A stretch of 64,000 nucleotides of DNA from Actinokineospora bangkokensis (GCF_001940455.1 NZ_MKQR01000026.1:237318-301317); one strand, 5' to 3'; shown: positions 41,271-50,765, numbered from the stretch's first letter. Notes: generated by a model from the sequence alone, not told the origin. Program-made: numbers and translations.

Positions 41271-42728
41271 TCAGAGCTGCAAGCCCGCCAGCACCATCGT
41301 CTGCTCCTCGGTGAAGTCGTCCATCGCGGACTTGACGCCCTCGCGGCCGGTGCCGGAGCCCTTGACCCCGCCGTAGGGCATCTGGTCGGCGCGGTAGGAG
41401 GGCACGTCGCCGATCACGACCCCGCCCACCTCCAGCTCCGCCGCCGCTTGGAACGCCACCTGCACGTCCTTGGTGAACACCCCGGCCTGCAACCCGTAGT
41501 CGGTGCTGTTGGCCAGCTCGAAGGCCTCCTCGGCGGAGTCGACGGTGGAGACCACCAGCACCGGGCCGAAGACCTCCTCGCAGCTGACCTTGGCGTCGCG
41601 GGGGACGCCGGTGAGCACGGTGGGGGCCACCGTGGCGCCGTCGCGGGTGCCGCCGGTGAGCACCTTCGCCCCGGCCACCTCCGCCTCGGCGATCCAGTCG
41701 GCCACCCGCTCGGCGTTGTCCTCGTCGATCAGCGGGCCGACGTCGACCGACGGGTCGTGCGGGTTGCCCGTCGTCAGCCCCTCCACGGCGCTGACCAGCT
41801 TGGGGAGGAACGCCTCCGCCACCGCCCGGTGCACGATCACCCGCTGCACGGCGATGCAGGACTGGCCCGCCTGGTAGTTGCCGAAGGTGGCGATGCGGCT
41901 CGCGGCGGTGTCCAGGTCGTCCCAGTCCGGCAGCACGATGGCGGCGCTGTTGCTGCCCAGCTCCATCACCACGTGCTTGCGCGGGGCGGACTCCATGATC
42001 CCCCAGCCGACCCCGGTGGAGCCGGTGAACGAGATCACCGGCAGCCGCGGGTCCTCGATGAGGCTCGACATCTGCCCGCCGCGCACCGGCAGCACGGAGA
42101 ACGCGCCCTCCGGCAGGTCGGTCTCGGCCAGCACCTCGCCCAGCAGCAGCGCCGACATCGGCGTCGCGGAGGCGGGCTTGACGACCACCGGGGCACCGAC
42201 CGCCAGCGCGGGGGCGACCTTGTGCGCCACCAGGTTGAGCGGGAAGTTGAACGGCGCCACGGCCAGCACCGGCCCGCGCGGGCGGCGGCGGATCACCGCC
42301 ATCCTGCCCTCGCCGCCCGCGTCGGTGTCCAGGCGCTGGAGCTCCCCGACGTGGCGGCGGGCCTCCTCGGCGGCGAACCGGAAGGTCGACACCGCCCGGC
42401 GCACCTCCACCTCGGCCCACTTCAGCGGCTTGCCGTTCTCGGCGGTGATGGTCTCGGCCACCTCGTCGAGCCGCTCGGCCAGCGCCTGCGAGACGTGCTC
42501 CAGCGCGGCCGCGCGCACGTGCGCGGGCGTCGAACGGAACCGCTTGGCCACCCCGTGCGCGGCGGCGACCGCCCGCTCCACCTGCTCGGGGGTGGGCACC
42601 GACACGGTGGCGACCTCGGTCCCGTCGTACGGGTGCCGGACTTCGATGGTGTCCTCGCCGCGCTCGGCCCGCCCCGCGACCCAGAACGGTCGCGGCTGCG
42701 GGGCCACGGCGGTGTCTTCGACGGTCAT
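41271..42728 (-). CDS. NAD(P)-dependent aldehyde dehydrogenase family protein
   Basis: 485 residues. Motifs: VLAVAPFNFPLNLVAHKVAP (cofactor and substrate entry), VVVKPASATPMSALLL (K of PxS), SFTGSTGVGWGIM, catalytic Glu in HVVMELGSNSAAIV, catalytic Cys in GNYQAGQSCIAVQRVIVH, and CEEVFGPVLVV. All catalytic residues are present. The VMELGSNS and NYQAGQSC variants resemble the succinate-semialdehyde/glyceraldehyde-3-phosphate (non-phosphorylating) and sulfolactaldehyde side of the family; the substrate cannot be fixed. ATG at 42728. It is divergent from guaA and its riboswitch. Confidence 0.92.
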   Translation of the reverse strand: MTVEDTAVAPQPRPFWVAGRAERGEDTIEVRHPYDGTEVATVSVPTPEQVERAVAAAHGVAKRFRSTPAHVRAAALEHVSQALAERLDEVAETITAENGKPLKWAEVEVRRAVSTFRFAAEEARRHVGELQRLDTDAGGEGRMAVIRRRPRGPVLAVAPFNFPLNLVAHKVAPALAVGAPVVVKPASATPMSALLLGEVLAETDLPEGAFSVLPVRGGQMSSLIEDPRLPVISFTGSTGVGWGIMESAPRKHVVMELGSNSAAIVLPDWDDLDTAASRIATFGNYQAGQSCIAVQRVIVHRAVAEAFLPKLVSAVEGLTTGNPHDPSVDVGPLIDEDNAERVADWIAEAEVAGAKVLTGGTRDGATVAPTVLTGVPRDAKVSCEEVFGPVLVVSTVDSAEEAFELANSTDYGLQAGVFTKDVQVAFQAAAELEVGGVVIGDVPSYRADQMPYGGVKGSGTGREGVKSAMDDFTEEQTMVLAGLQL

Positions 42729-42796
42729 GCCACCACGGTAGGCCGCCGCGGGGGCGCGGGCTCGGCAACTCCCACCGGGTTACGATGGCCGCGGCT

Positions 42797-42929
42797 GACC
42801 GACGGTGGTGACTAGGGTTCCGCCGCCCCCTGGTGCGGGGCGGGTCTGGTTCGAGCGTCACGGAAAACCGGTGCGACGTGGGCACCGGCAGGCATCTCCG
42901 GGAGAGAAACCCAGGGAGGGACCGGTCGG
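42797..42929 (+). ncRNA. ykkC-class riboswitch upstream of guaA
   Basis: The conserved segments of the ykkC aptamer appear in order: CTAGGGTTCCG (42812-42822); a 7-bp stem CCGCCCC/GGGGCGG (42823-42843); GTCTGGTTCGAGCG (42844-42857, compare CUGGUCCGAGAG); ACGGAAAA; a variable stem CCGGTGC/GCACCGG (42868-42888); and GGGAGAGAAACCCAGGGAGG (42900-42919, compare GGGAUAAAAGCCCGGGAGA). P1 closes it: CCGAC+GGT (42799-42806) with ACC and GTCGG (42921-42929). The class includes receptors for guanidine, ppGpp, PRPP and nucleoside diphosphates; ligand here is not assignable by eye, but the gene (GMP synthase) favours a purine-related ligand. Confidence 0.82.
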
Positions 42930-42972
42930 CGCACAGTGCTGGGCTGGGCTGTGCGCCGGACGTGTCCGGCGC
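42927..42972 (+). terminator. Expression platform of the guaA riboswitch (mutually exclusive hairpins)
   Basis: H1: CGGCGCACAG (42927-42936) pairs perfectly with CTGTGCGCCG (42949-42958); its 5' arm shares 42927-42929 with the 3' strand of P1, so P1 and H1 compete. H2: GCGCCGGACGTGTCCGGCGC (42953-42972) is a 20-base palindrome that competes with H1. Ligand binding that holds P1 would block H1 and permit guaA transcription, a genetic ON switch as in other ykkC receptors. Confidence 0.65.
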
Positions 42973-43002
42973 CCGCGCGCCCGTCGAGAACCAGGGAGAC
43001 AC

Positions 43003-44559
<1,557 letters not shown>

Positions 44560-44568
44560 CCCGCTGAC

Positions 44569-44600
44569 GCGCGTGGCCCCCGGTGCCGGGGGCTACGCGC
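44569..44600. terminator. Bidirectional hairpin (guaA / FAD oxidoreductase)
   Basis: GCGCGTGGCCCCCGG (44569-44583) pairs with CCGGGGGCTACGCGC (44586-44600) with one mismatch. It begins 9 bp after the guaA stop and includes the stop of the convergent gene. Confidence 0.7.
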
Positions 44601-46080
44601 GGACGGCTTGGGCGAACCCGAACACCGCGTCCGGGTCGTACCGCGCGGCGGTCTCGGCCAACCGAGCCTGGTTCGCCCCGTAGTAGGCGCCTGCCCAGTC
44701 GGGCATGTCCGGGTCGATGTAGTTGACGTACCCGCCGCCCACGCCCAGCCCCGCCATACCGTCCCGCACCCTCGCCACGGCCTGCGGGTTGTTGCCCTTC
44801 TGGTAGATCTGCACCGTCGCCAGCGCCTGCCGGTGCGGGAAGGCGCTGGCGGCGGGGGCGACCGCGGCGACGGCCCCGCCCAGCGAGTCGATCAGCACGT
44901 CCATCTCGGACGTCCCGTCCAGCAGCGCGGCGAAGGCCCCGGTGTCGCGCACCGGCGCGCCCAGCACGCGCGAGGACGCCGTGAAGCTCTGCCGCGCAAC
45001 GGAATCCGGGTCGCACCCGCTGCACCCCGCGTAGTACTTCATCGCGCCCAGGTAGTCCCGCGTCTGGACGACCCGCCGCGTCGGGTTCGCCCCGATGGCC
45101 CGCAGGAGGGGGGCGAGCTGCTGGGTGAGCCCGTTCTCCGTCCCGACGAAGCACCCGGACAGCACCGAGGTCTGCCGGGCGCTGAGGGTCACCGCCGACC
45201 ACAGCTCCGCGGGCGCGCCTGCCACCCACTCCTGCCAGGCACCGAGCACCTGGGGTGCTGTCCCCGCTCCGAACGGGAGGTTGAAGGTGGTCAGCTGCGG
45301 CGCGGGCTCGGTGCTGAAGGTGAACTCGGTGACGATGCCGAAGTTGCCGCCGCCGCCACCCCGCAGCGCCCAGTAGAGGTCCGGCTCGCTCTGCGCGTTG
45401 ACCGTGCGGAGGGTGCCGTCCGCCGTCACGAGCTTCGCGCTGACCAGCCGGTCGCACGTCAGCCCGAACTTGCGCGTCAGCACCCCGATCCCACCGCCGA
45501 GGGTCAACCCGGCGATGCCCACGCTCGGGCACGTCCCCCCGGGCAACGCCCGCCCCTGCGCGGCCAGTGCGGTGTAGACCTCGATCAGCCGCGCTCCCGC
45601 TTGGACAGTCGCGGTGCCGTCCGCGTTGACCTGCACGGCGTTCATCGCCCGCAGGTCGACGACGAGACCGTCCTGGGGTGCGGAGTACCCGGCGTAGCTG
45701 TGCCCCCCGCTGCGCGCGGCGATGGGGATGCGCGCCGCGCTCGCGGTCTCGACGCACGCCTGGACGTGCTCGGCCGTGGTGGGCCGCGCGACGGCGGCAG
45801 GGGTGTTGGCGTCGAACGCGGGGTTGTAGAGGCGGTGGGCGGCGGCGAAGCCTCGGTCGTTGGGCAGGGACACGGCCCCGTTCAGCTTGTCCCGCAGCGC
45901 GTTCCAATCAGGAGGTCGCGGCGCGGTGCTGGTGGACGGAGGCGGCGCGCTGGTCGGGGCGGGACTGCTGGGCGGTGTGGTGAGGAGGGGTCGCGGGCTG
46001 CCGGTGCAGGCAGCCGCCGCCCACGCGGTCGCGGCCAACCCCGCGACCTTGAACGCGCCGCGCCTGTTCATGCCGGGCAT
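44593..46080 (-). CDS. Exported lipoprotein-type FAD-linked oxidase (berberine-bridge family)
   Basis: 495 residues; ATG with AGGAGG upstream. The N-terminus has a Tat motif (NRRGAFKVAGLAATA) and a lipobox-like Ala-Ala-Ala-Cys at about residue 26, so it should be exported folded and possibly lipid-anchored, then a Ser/Thr/Pro linker. FAD_binding_4 domain: RSGGHSYAGYSAPQDGLVVD (His for 8-alpha linkage) and GGTCPSVGIAGLTLGGGIGV (Cys for 6-S linkage), which suggests bicovalent FAD. The C-terminal BBE motif YVNYIDPDMPDWAGAYYGAN is present. Such enzymes oxidise alcohols, sugars or secondary-metabolite intermediates; the substrate is unknown. Confidence 0.9.
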   Translation of the reverse strand: MPGMNRRGAFKVAGLAATAWAAAACTGSPRPLLTTPPSSPAPTSAPPPSTSTAPRPPDWNALRDKLNGAVSLPNDRGFAAAHRLYNPAFDANTPAAVARPTTAEHVQACVETASAARIPIAARSGGHSYAGYSAPQDGLVVDLRAMNAVQVNADGTATVQAGARLIEVYTALAAQGRALPGGTCPSVGIAGLTLGGGIGVLTRKFGLTCDRLVSAKLVTADGTLRTVNAQSEPDLYWALRGGGGGNFGIVTEFTFSTEPAPQLTTFNLPFGAGTAPQVLGAWQEWVAGAPAELWSAVTLSARQTSVLSGCFVGTENGLTQQLAPLLRAIGANPTRRVVQTRDYLGAMKYYAGCSGCDPDSVARQSFTASSRVLGAPVRDTGAFAALLDGTSEMDVLIDSLGGAVAAVAPAASAFPHRQALATVQIYQKGNNPQAVARVRDGMAGLGVGGGYVNYIDPDMPDWAGAYYGANQARLAETAARYDPDAVFGFAQAVRA

Positions 46081-46226
46081 GTGACCTCCTGAGTCCTCGC
46101 GCAGATCCCACCACTGATGGGGTCGACGCGCAGACCCGACCGCAGGTTGTTCGGCGCCCAGCTGCTGTGGCTCCACGCTCCTGCGTGCGGGGTCCGCCTT
46201 CGCGCAGTCCTGCGGATGGCCCGATT

Positions 46227-46253
46227 GCCGTGGTCGGCCCGTCGCGCCGACCA
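46227..46253 (-). terminator. Terminator of the FAD monooxygenase gene
   Basis: Perfect 10-bp stem CGTGGTCGGC / GCCGACCACG with a 7-base loop, 18 bp after the stop. The rest of 46081-46270 holds the promoter region of the downstream oxidase gene; no gene seen. Confidence 0.75.
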
Positions 46254-46270
46254 CGCGGAGTCCGTCCGGC

Positions 46271-47782
46271 CTAGAAGCCTGCGGCGCGTGCCACGGCGGG
46301 CCCCACCTCCTCGGCGCCCACCACGGCGGCCAGGTAGCCGTCGGGGCGGACCACGGCGACCTGGTCGTGGGCGAGGTCCAGGGCGGTGGCGACCTCGTCC
46401 GGCACCCGCACGACGGTCGCCTCGACAGGCGGGACCGCCACGCCTGCGGCGGCCAGCACGGAGAAGCGGAGGCCGAAGAGGTCCCGCAGCCGTGCGGCGC
46501 CCGGGAGGGGGACGTCCGGGCACAGCACGCCCGGCAGCGGTGGGCGGGGTTCGTTGGCGCCGCGGGGGAACGCGGCCAGGGCGTCGGCGGGGGCGGGGGT
46601 GGTCAGGGGGGAGTCCAGGTACCAGAACGGTTCGGAGAACTTGCCGGAGTCGATGGCCGCCTTGGCGCTGTCGTCGGTGCGGGCGGCGGTGAGGGTGGCG
46701 AGGCGGTGGGCGCGCTGGGCGTCGTCGGCGGGGACGAGGAAGCGCATGGTGGTGGCGGTGACGCGGAGGTTCTCCTCGGCGGCGGCCCCGCGCTCGGCGT
46801 CGTAGGTGGGCAGCAGGGCGGGGCCCGCCCAGCCCTGGCGGGTGGCGGCGAGCTTCCAGGCGGCGTTCTCCACGTCGGCCAGGCCGGAGTTCATGCCGCG
46901 GGCGCCGAAGGGGCTCATCAGGTGGGCGGCGTCGCCCGCGAGCAGGACGCGGTCGACGTGCATGGTGGGGACGCGGCGCTGGTGGAAGGTGTAGGAGGAG
47001 GCCCACAGCAGGTCGTAGTCGGCGTCGCCGACGACGGCGCGGATGCGGGCGTCGAGGCGGCCGTCGGCGGTCTCGGCGGCGAGGTCGAAGTCGCGGGGGA
47101 CCTGCCAGTCGATGCGCCACACGGAGTCCGGCTGGGGGTGCAGGAGCACCTGGCGGCCCGGGTTGAACGGCGGGTCGAACCAGAAGCGGCGCTCGGGCTC
47201 GGGCTGGTCGAGCTTGGTGCGCAGGTCGGTGATGAGGAACCGGTCGTCGAAGGACATGCCCTCGAACGGCAGGCCCAGCAGCGCGCGGACGGTGGAGCGG
47301 CTGCCGTCGGCGGCGATGCAGTGCGTGCCCGCGACCGAGCCGCCGCCCGCCAGGCCCAGCACCACGCCGTCGTCGTCCTGGGCCAGGGACACCACCTGGC
47401 TGCCGTAGCGCAGGTCGATGAGCGGCTCGGCGTCGACCACGGCCTCCAGCAGCCGCTCCACCACGTTCTGCGGGGTGTTGACGAACGGGGGGAACAGGCC
47501 GGGCTGCGGCTCGGGCAGGGTCTGGGCGACGACCTCCCGCTCCCCGTGGAAGATCCGGCCCGAGTACCAGGTGACGCCCGCGTCCGCGACCGCCCGGCCG
47601 ACCCCGGCCCGCTCCAGGACGTCGAGGACGTCGCGCTGCACGCAGATGGCCCGGCTGCCCGCCTGCACGCGCTCCGGGCGCGCCTCCAGGACCACGCTCG
47701 GGACGCCGTGGCGGGCCAGCAGCACGGCGCCGGTGAGCCCCACGGGGCCGGCGCCGACGATCAGGACGGGTGCGTCGCTCAT
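46271..47782 (-). CDS. FAD-dependent aromatic monooxygenase (MhpA/PheA-like)
   Basis: 503 residues. Rossmann GxGxxG in APVLIVGAGPVGLTGAVLLA, the DG motif in GTHCIAADGSRSTVRALLGL, and the GD motif in RVLLAGDAAHLMSPFGARGM: a class A flavin hydroxylase. NAD(P)H donates electrons and an aromatic or polyketide substrate is hydroxylated. A thioredoxin-like C-terminal domain (RLRDLFGLRFSVLAAAGVAV ... VAVVRPDGYLAAVV) is present, as in MhpA and antibiotic-modifying oxygenases. ATG at 47782. An inverted pair of DnaA-box-like sequences lies 51-93 bp upstream. No pathway genes are nearby. Confidence 0.92.
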   Translation of the reverse strand: MSDAPVLIVGAGPVGLTGAVLLARHGVPSVVLEARPERVQAGSRAICVQRDVLDVLERAGVGRAVADAGVTWYSGRIFHGEREVVAQTLPEPQPGLFPPFVNTPQNVVERLLEAVVDAEPLIDLRYGSQVVSLAQDDDGVVLGLAGGGSVAGTHCIAADGSRSTVRALLGLPFEGMSFDDRFLITDLRTKLDQPEPERRFWFDPPFNPGRQVLLHPQPDSVWRIDWQVPRDFDLAAETADGRLDARIRAVVGDADYDLLWASSYTFHQRRVPTMHVDRVLLAGDAAHLMSPFGARGMNSGLADVENAAWKLAATRQGWAGPALLPTYDAERGAAAEENLRVTATTMRFLVPADDAQRAHRLATLTAARTDDSAKAAIDSGKFSEPFWYLDSPLTTPAPADALAAFPRGANEPRPPLPGVLCPDVPLPGAARLRDLFGLRFSVLAAAGVAVPPVEATVVRVPDEVATALDLAHDQVAVVRPDGYLAAVVGAEEVGPAVARAAGF

Positions 47783-47832
47783 GCACTCGACAGTGCCATC
47801 CGTGCTCGGACGCGTACAGACTGCGAACGGAG

Positions 47833-47875
47833 CTGTGGACAACTCGGGCCTTGACGTCCGCCACGTTGTCCACAG
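47833..47875. promoter_or_regulatory. Inverted pair of DnaA-box-like sequences (CTGTGGACAAC / GTTGTCCACAG)
   Basis: Two perfect copies of TTGTCCACA in opposite orientation (47834-47842 and 47866-47874), extended to an 11-bp inverted repeat with a 21-base spacer, lie upstream of the monooxygenase gene. The left copy shares 16 bp (GCTGTGGACAACTCGG) with the 122-bp dispersed repeat. It could bind DnaA or be an operator. Confidence 0.6.
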
Positions 47876-47907
47876 GCCGCCGAGCCCACAGGCCGCCGAC
47901 CGGCCGG

Positions 47908-48426
47908 TCAGCGCAGGGCGTCGTCCACCGCCGCCAGGTCGAACGCGGCCGGGTCGAACCCGTCGTCGACGAACTCGGTGAGCTGGGCGTGGTCGGGGTG
48001 CCCGGGGTGGTCCAGCACGGCGAGCAGCGCGGCGTAGCCGTGCACGCCGCCCACGTGCTCGGGCGGCCCAGCGCGCTCCCCGCCGACGCAGCGGGGGTAC
48101 TCGGCGCCGGGTTCGACCGGCAGCCGCTTCTCCGCGCGCACCAGCACGTCCCAGGCGTCGCCGAGGTCGTAGCGGTACTGGAAGGTGCCGCGGGCCAGCG
48201 CCTCGGCCAGGGTCACCGTGCGCTCGTCGGCGGCGGGCAGGTTGGCCTCGACGTCGGCGGCCAGGCCGTAGGGGGTGGTGAACAGGTGCTGCTGCTCGCC
48301 CGAGAAGCCGAACGCGGTGAGCAGGGCGTCGCTGACCTCGGCCAGCGACATCGCCGCGGGCAGGTCGAGGCGGCGCCACACCGGTGGCACCGCCTCGATC
48401 AGGCTCGCGTGGACCCGGACGATCAG
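47908..48426 (-). CDS. Plasmid pRiA4b ORF-3-like protein, start uncertain
   Basis: About 172 residues if read from the CTG that overlaps the GMC oxidoreductase stop (CTGA). The sequence IVRVHASLIEAVPPVWRRLD, LPAAMSLAEVSDALLTAFGF, YRYDLGDAWDVLVRAEKRLP and YPRCVGGERAGPPEHVGGVH is that of the pRiA4b ORF-3 family, whose members often sit on mobile DNA but are also chromosomal; function unknown. No ATG, GTG or TTG precedes the conserved N-terminus in frame; the first GTG (in EAVPPVW) would remove the first strand. It may start at CTG, be made by coupling, or be a broken start. Confidence 0.7.
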   Translation of the reverse strand: MIVRVHASLIEAVPPVWRRLDLPAAMSLAEVSDALLTAFGFSGEQQHLFTTPYGLAADVEANLPAADERTVTLAEALARGTFQYRYDLGDAWDVLVRAEKRLPVEPGAEYPRCVGGERAGPPEHVGGVHGYAALLAVLDHPGHPDHAQLTEFVDDGFDPAAFDLAAVDDALR

Positions 48427-50177
48427 CTCTCCCGCGCCGCCTTCGCGATCGAGCGGCCGTTGCGGCTGATGTCGACGATCGGCAGCCGCAGCGCGCCGGG
48501 GGCGTCGGCGGGCACGGCCGGGCGGGCGGGCTCGACCGGGGCGACCCTGGCGTAGCCGAGGCCCTGCGCCGGGCGCGGGTCGGCCTCGCCCTTGTTGGGC
48601 CAGAAGGAGAACGCCCGCTCGGCCTGCGCGGTGATCGTCAGCGACGGGTTCACGCCCAGGTTCGCGGTCACCGCGGCGCCGTCGACCACGGAGATGCCGG
48701 GGTGGCCGTGCACCCGGTGGTACGGGTCGATGACGCCGCTGTCCGGGCCCTCGGAGATCGCCGCGCCGCCGAGGAAGTGCGCGGTGAGCGGGATGTTGGC
48801 CATCTCGTTCCACGTGCCGCCCGCGACGCCGCCGATGTGCCGGGCGACGTGCTGGTTGGCGTCGTAGCCCGCGCGGATGAAGGTCGGGTTGGGCTCGCCG
48901 TGGCCCTGCTTGGAGGTGTACTTGCGGCGGCCGAACAGGCCCTTCTTGGTGTAGGTCGTGATGGAGTTGTCCAGCGACTGCATCACCAGCAGGATCATCG
49001 TCCGCTCCGACCAGCGCTTGCCGATCAGCAGCCGGATGGAGCTGGGGTTCTTCAGCAGGGCCTTGAACACCTGCACGAACCGCGGCGTGGCGGAGTCGCC
49101 ATCGGAGGCCAGCGTCTGGAGCAGCCCCATGGCGTTGCTGCCCGCGCCGTAGCGGCAGGGCTCGATGTGGGTGCTCTCGTTCGGGTGGATCGAGGAGGTG
49201 ATCGCCACGCCCTCGCTGTAGTTGGCCTTCGGGTCGACGCTGGTGCGCCCGGAGCCGATGATCGCCTCGGAGTTGGTGCGGGTCAGCTCGCCCACCTTGG
49301 CCGACAGGTTCGGCAGCTGGCCGGTGTCGCGCATCTTGTGCAGCAGGTTCTGGGTGCCCCAGGTGCCCGCCGCGAGCACGACCTTGCCCGCGGTGACGGT
49401 GGTGCGGAAGCGCTGGGAGCGGGTGCCCGTCTTGCGCAGGTCGACCTCGAAGGTGCCGTCCTCGCGCTCGCGCACGGCGGTGACCGTGGTCAGCGGGATG
49501 ACCTTCGCGCCGCCCTGCTCGGCGAGGTAGAGGTAGTTCTTCACCAGGGTGTTCTTGGCGCCGACGCGGCAGCCGGTCATGCAGGAGCCGCACTCGGTGC
49601 AGCCGGTGCGCTCGGGGCCCGCGCCGCCGAAGTACGGGTCGGCGGTGCGCTCGCCGGGCTTGTCGAAGAACACGCCCACCGGGGTCGGGTGGTAGGTGTC
49701 CGACACGCCCATGTCGGCCGCGACCTTCTGCATGACCTCGTCGGCGGGGGTCGTGGTCGGGTTGGTGACCACGCCCAGCATCCGCGACGCCTGGTCGTAG
49801 TGCGGCGCGAGCTCGGACTCCCAGTCGGTGATGTGCGCCCACTGCTTGTCGGTGTAGAACGGCTTGAGCGGCCGGTACAGCGTGTTCGCGTACACCAGCG
49901 ACCCGCCGCCGACGCCGGACCCGGCGAGGATCATGACGTCCTTGAGCATGTGGATGCGCTGGATGCCGTAGCAGCCGAGCTGCGGCGCCCACAGGTACCG
50001 GCGCAGGTCCCAGGAGGTCTTGGCGAACTCGTCGTCGGCGAACCGGCGGCCCGCCTCGACCACGGCGACGCGGTAGCCCTTCTCGGTCAGCCGCAGCGCG
50101 GCGACGCTGCCGCCGAACCCGGAGCCCACCACCACGACGTCGTAGTCCGGCCCGTTACCGGTGAGTTGCGCAGCCAT
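48423..50177 (-). CDS. GMC-family oxidoreductase, ChoD-like (cholesterol oxidase type)
   Basis: 584 residues; ATG at 50177. FAD-binding GxGxxG in YDVVVVGSGFGGSVAALRLT and E-A-G of VAVVEAGRRF. A Cys-rich segment, GCTECGSCMTGCRVGAKNT (five Cys near residues 190-205), is like that of ChoD-type proteins, in a CxxCGxCMxGC pattern. GMC C-terminal motifs: GISVVDGAAVTANLGVNPSL. In M. tuberculosis ChoD (Rv3409c) is likewise next to guaB3; despite the name its substrate is not settled. Probably not exported (no signal). A dyad at 50232-50250 overlaps its likely promoter. Confidence 0.92.
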   Translation of the reverse strand: MAAQLTGNGPDYDVVVVGSGFGGSVAALRLTEKGYRVAVVEAGRRFADDEFAKTSWDLRRYLWAPQLGCYGIQRIHMLKDVMILAGSGVGGGSLVYANTLYRPLKPFYTDKQWAHITDWESELAPHYDQASRMLGVVTNPTTTPADEVMQKVAADMGVSDTYHPTPVGVFFDKPGERTADPYFGGAGPERTGCTECGSCMTGCRVGAKNTLVKNYLYLAEQGGAKVIPLTTVTAVREREDGTFEVDLRKTGTRSQRFRTTVTAGKVVLAAGTWGTQNLLHKMRDTGQLPNLSAKVGELTRTNSEAIIGSGRTSVDPKANYSEGVAITSSIHPNESTHIEPCRYGAGSNAMGLLQTLASDGDSATPRFVQVFKALLKNPSSIRLLIGKRWSERTMILLVMQSLDNSITTYTKKGLFGRRKYTSKQGHGEPNPTFIRAGYDANQHVARHIGGVAGGTWNEMANIPLTAHFLGGAAISEGPDSGVIDPYHRVHGHPGISVVDGAAVTANLGVNPSLTITAQAERAFSFWPNKGEADPRPAQGLGYARVAPVEPARPAVPADAPGALRLPIVDISRNGRSIAKAARES

Positions 50178-50207
50178 GGACCGAGGTTAAGCGCTGGGTC
50201 ACACGGC

Positions 50208-50250
50208 AGGCTAGGGGCGGAGGACATTTTTGTGTGACTTCGAGTCACAC
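50208..50250 (-). promoter_or_regulatory. Candidate promoter/operator of the GMC oxidoreductase gene
   Basis: A perfect dyad GTGTGACT-TCG-AGTCACAC (50232-50250) lies 55 bp before the ATG; on the minus strand TAGCCT (50213-50208) could be the -10, placing the -35 against the dyad. A further GTGTGAC half-site lies near 50199-50205. The arrangement suits repression. The 7-base spacer between TGTGA and TCACA rules out a standard CRP site (six). Confidence 0.5.
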
Positions 50251-50257
50251 CTGCCGC

Positions 50258-50761
50258 TCAGTCGTCGTCGCGCAACAAACCGTAGAGCGCCATGTCCCGG
50301 CGCACCCCGCCGCGCAGCTGCGCGCCGCGCGCGGTGCCCTCGAAGCGGAACCCCGCCCGCTCCAGGGCGCCGCGCGCGGCCCGGTTGTCCACGTCGGTGG
50401 CCGCCTCCACCCGGTCGAGGTCGGTGGTGGCGAACAGGTGCTCGGCCACCAGCCGCAGCGCCAGCGCCCCCGCCCCGCGCCCGCGCGCGGCGGGCAGCAG
50501 GGCGATGCCGACGTTCCACGCCGCGCACGCCCTGGTGCGCCCCCACCCCACCTGGTGCCAGCTCACCTGGCCCAGCGGCGCGCCGGTGCGCTCGTCGAGC
50601 ACGGTGGCCCTGGTCAGGCTGGCCGGGGGCGGGTTGGGGCGGTCATCGGGGTCGACGTCGAACGGGTCGTCGTCGTGCCTGCCCGCGGTGGCCGCCTCGT
50701 CGGCCGGGCCCGGCACGACCAGGGCCAGGCCGTCGCGGGCGCGCAGCGGCTCGCGGCGCAC
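50258..50761 (-). CDS. GNAT-family N-acetyltransferase
   Basis: 167 residues. RimJ/RimL-like fold: VDPDDRPNPPPASLTRATVL, GQVSWHQVGWGRTRACAAWN, the acetyl-CoA loop IALLPAARGRGAGALALRLV (R/Q-x-x-G-x-G/A), and VDNRAARGALERAGFRFEGT. The GTG at 50761 is four bases after the guaB3 stop, so it is probably the last gene of guaB-guaB3-GNAT. The acetylated substrate is unknown (protein N-terminus, amine or antibiotic). Confidence 0.88.
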   Translation of the reverse strand: MRREPLRARDGLALVVPGPADEAATAGRHDDDPFDVDPDDRPNPPPASLTRATVLDERTGAPLGQVSWHQVGWGRTRACAAWNVGIALLPAARGRGAGALALRLVAEHLFATTDLDRVEAATDVDNRAARGALERAGFRFEGTARGAQLRGGVRRDMALYGLLRDDD

Positions 50762-50765
50762 GGCC

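Noticed and set aside
47908-48426. Insertion-sequence remnant suggested by the pRiA4b ORF-3-like gene
   Set aside because: No transposase, terminal inverted repeats or target duplication are visible, and base composition matches its neighbours.
50233-50249. CRP/GlxR site TGTGA...TCACA before the GMC oxidoreductase gene
   Set aside because: The spacer is seven bases, not six, so it does not fit the CRP consensus; kept as an unassigned dyad.
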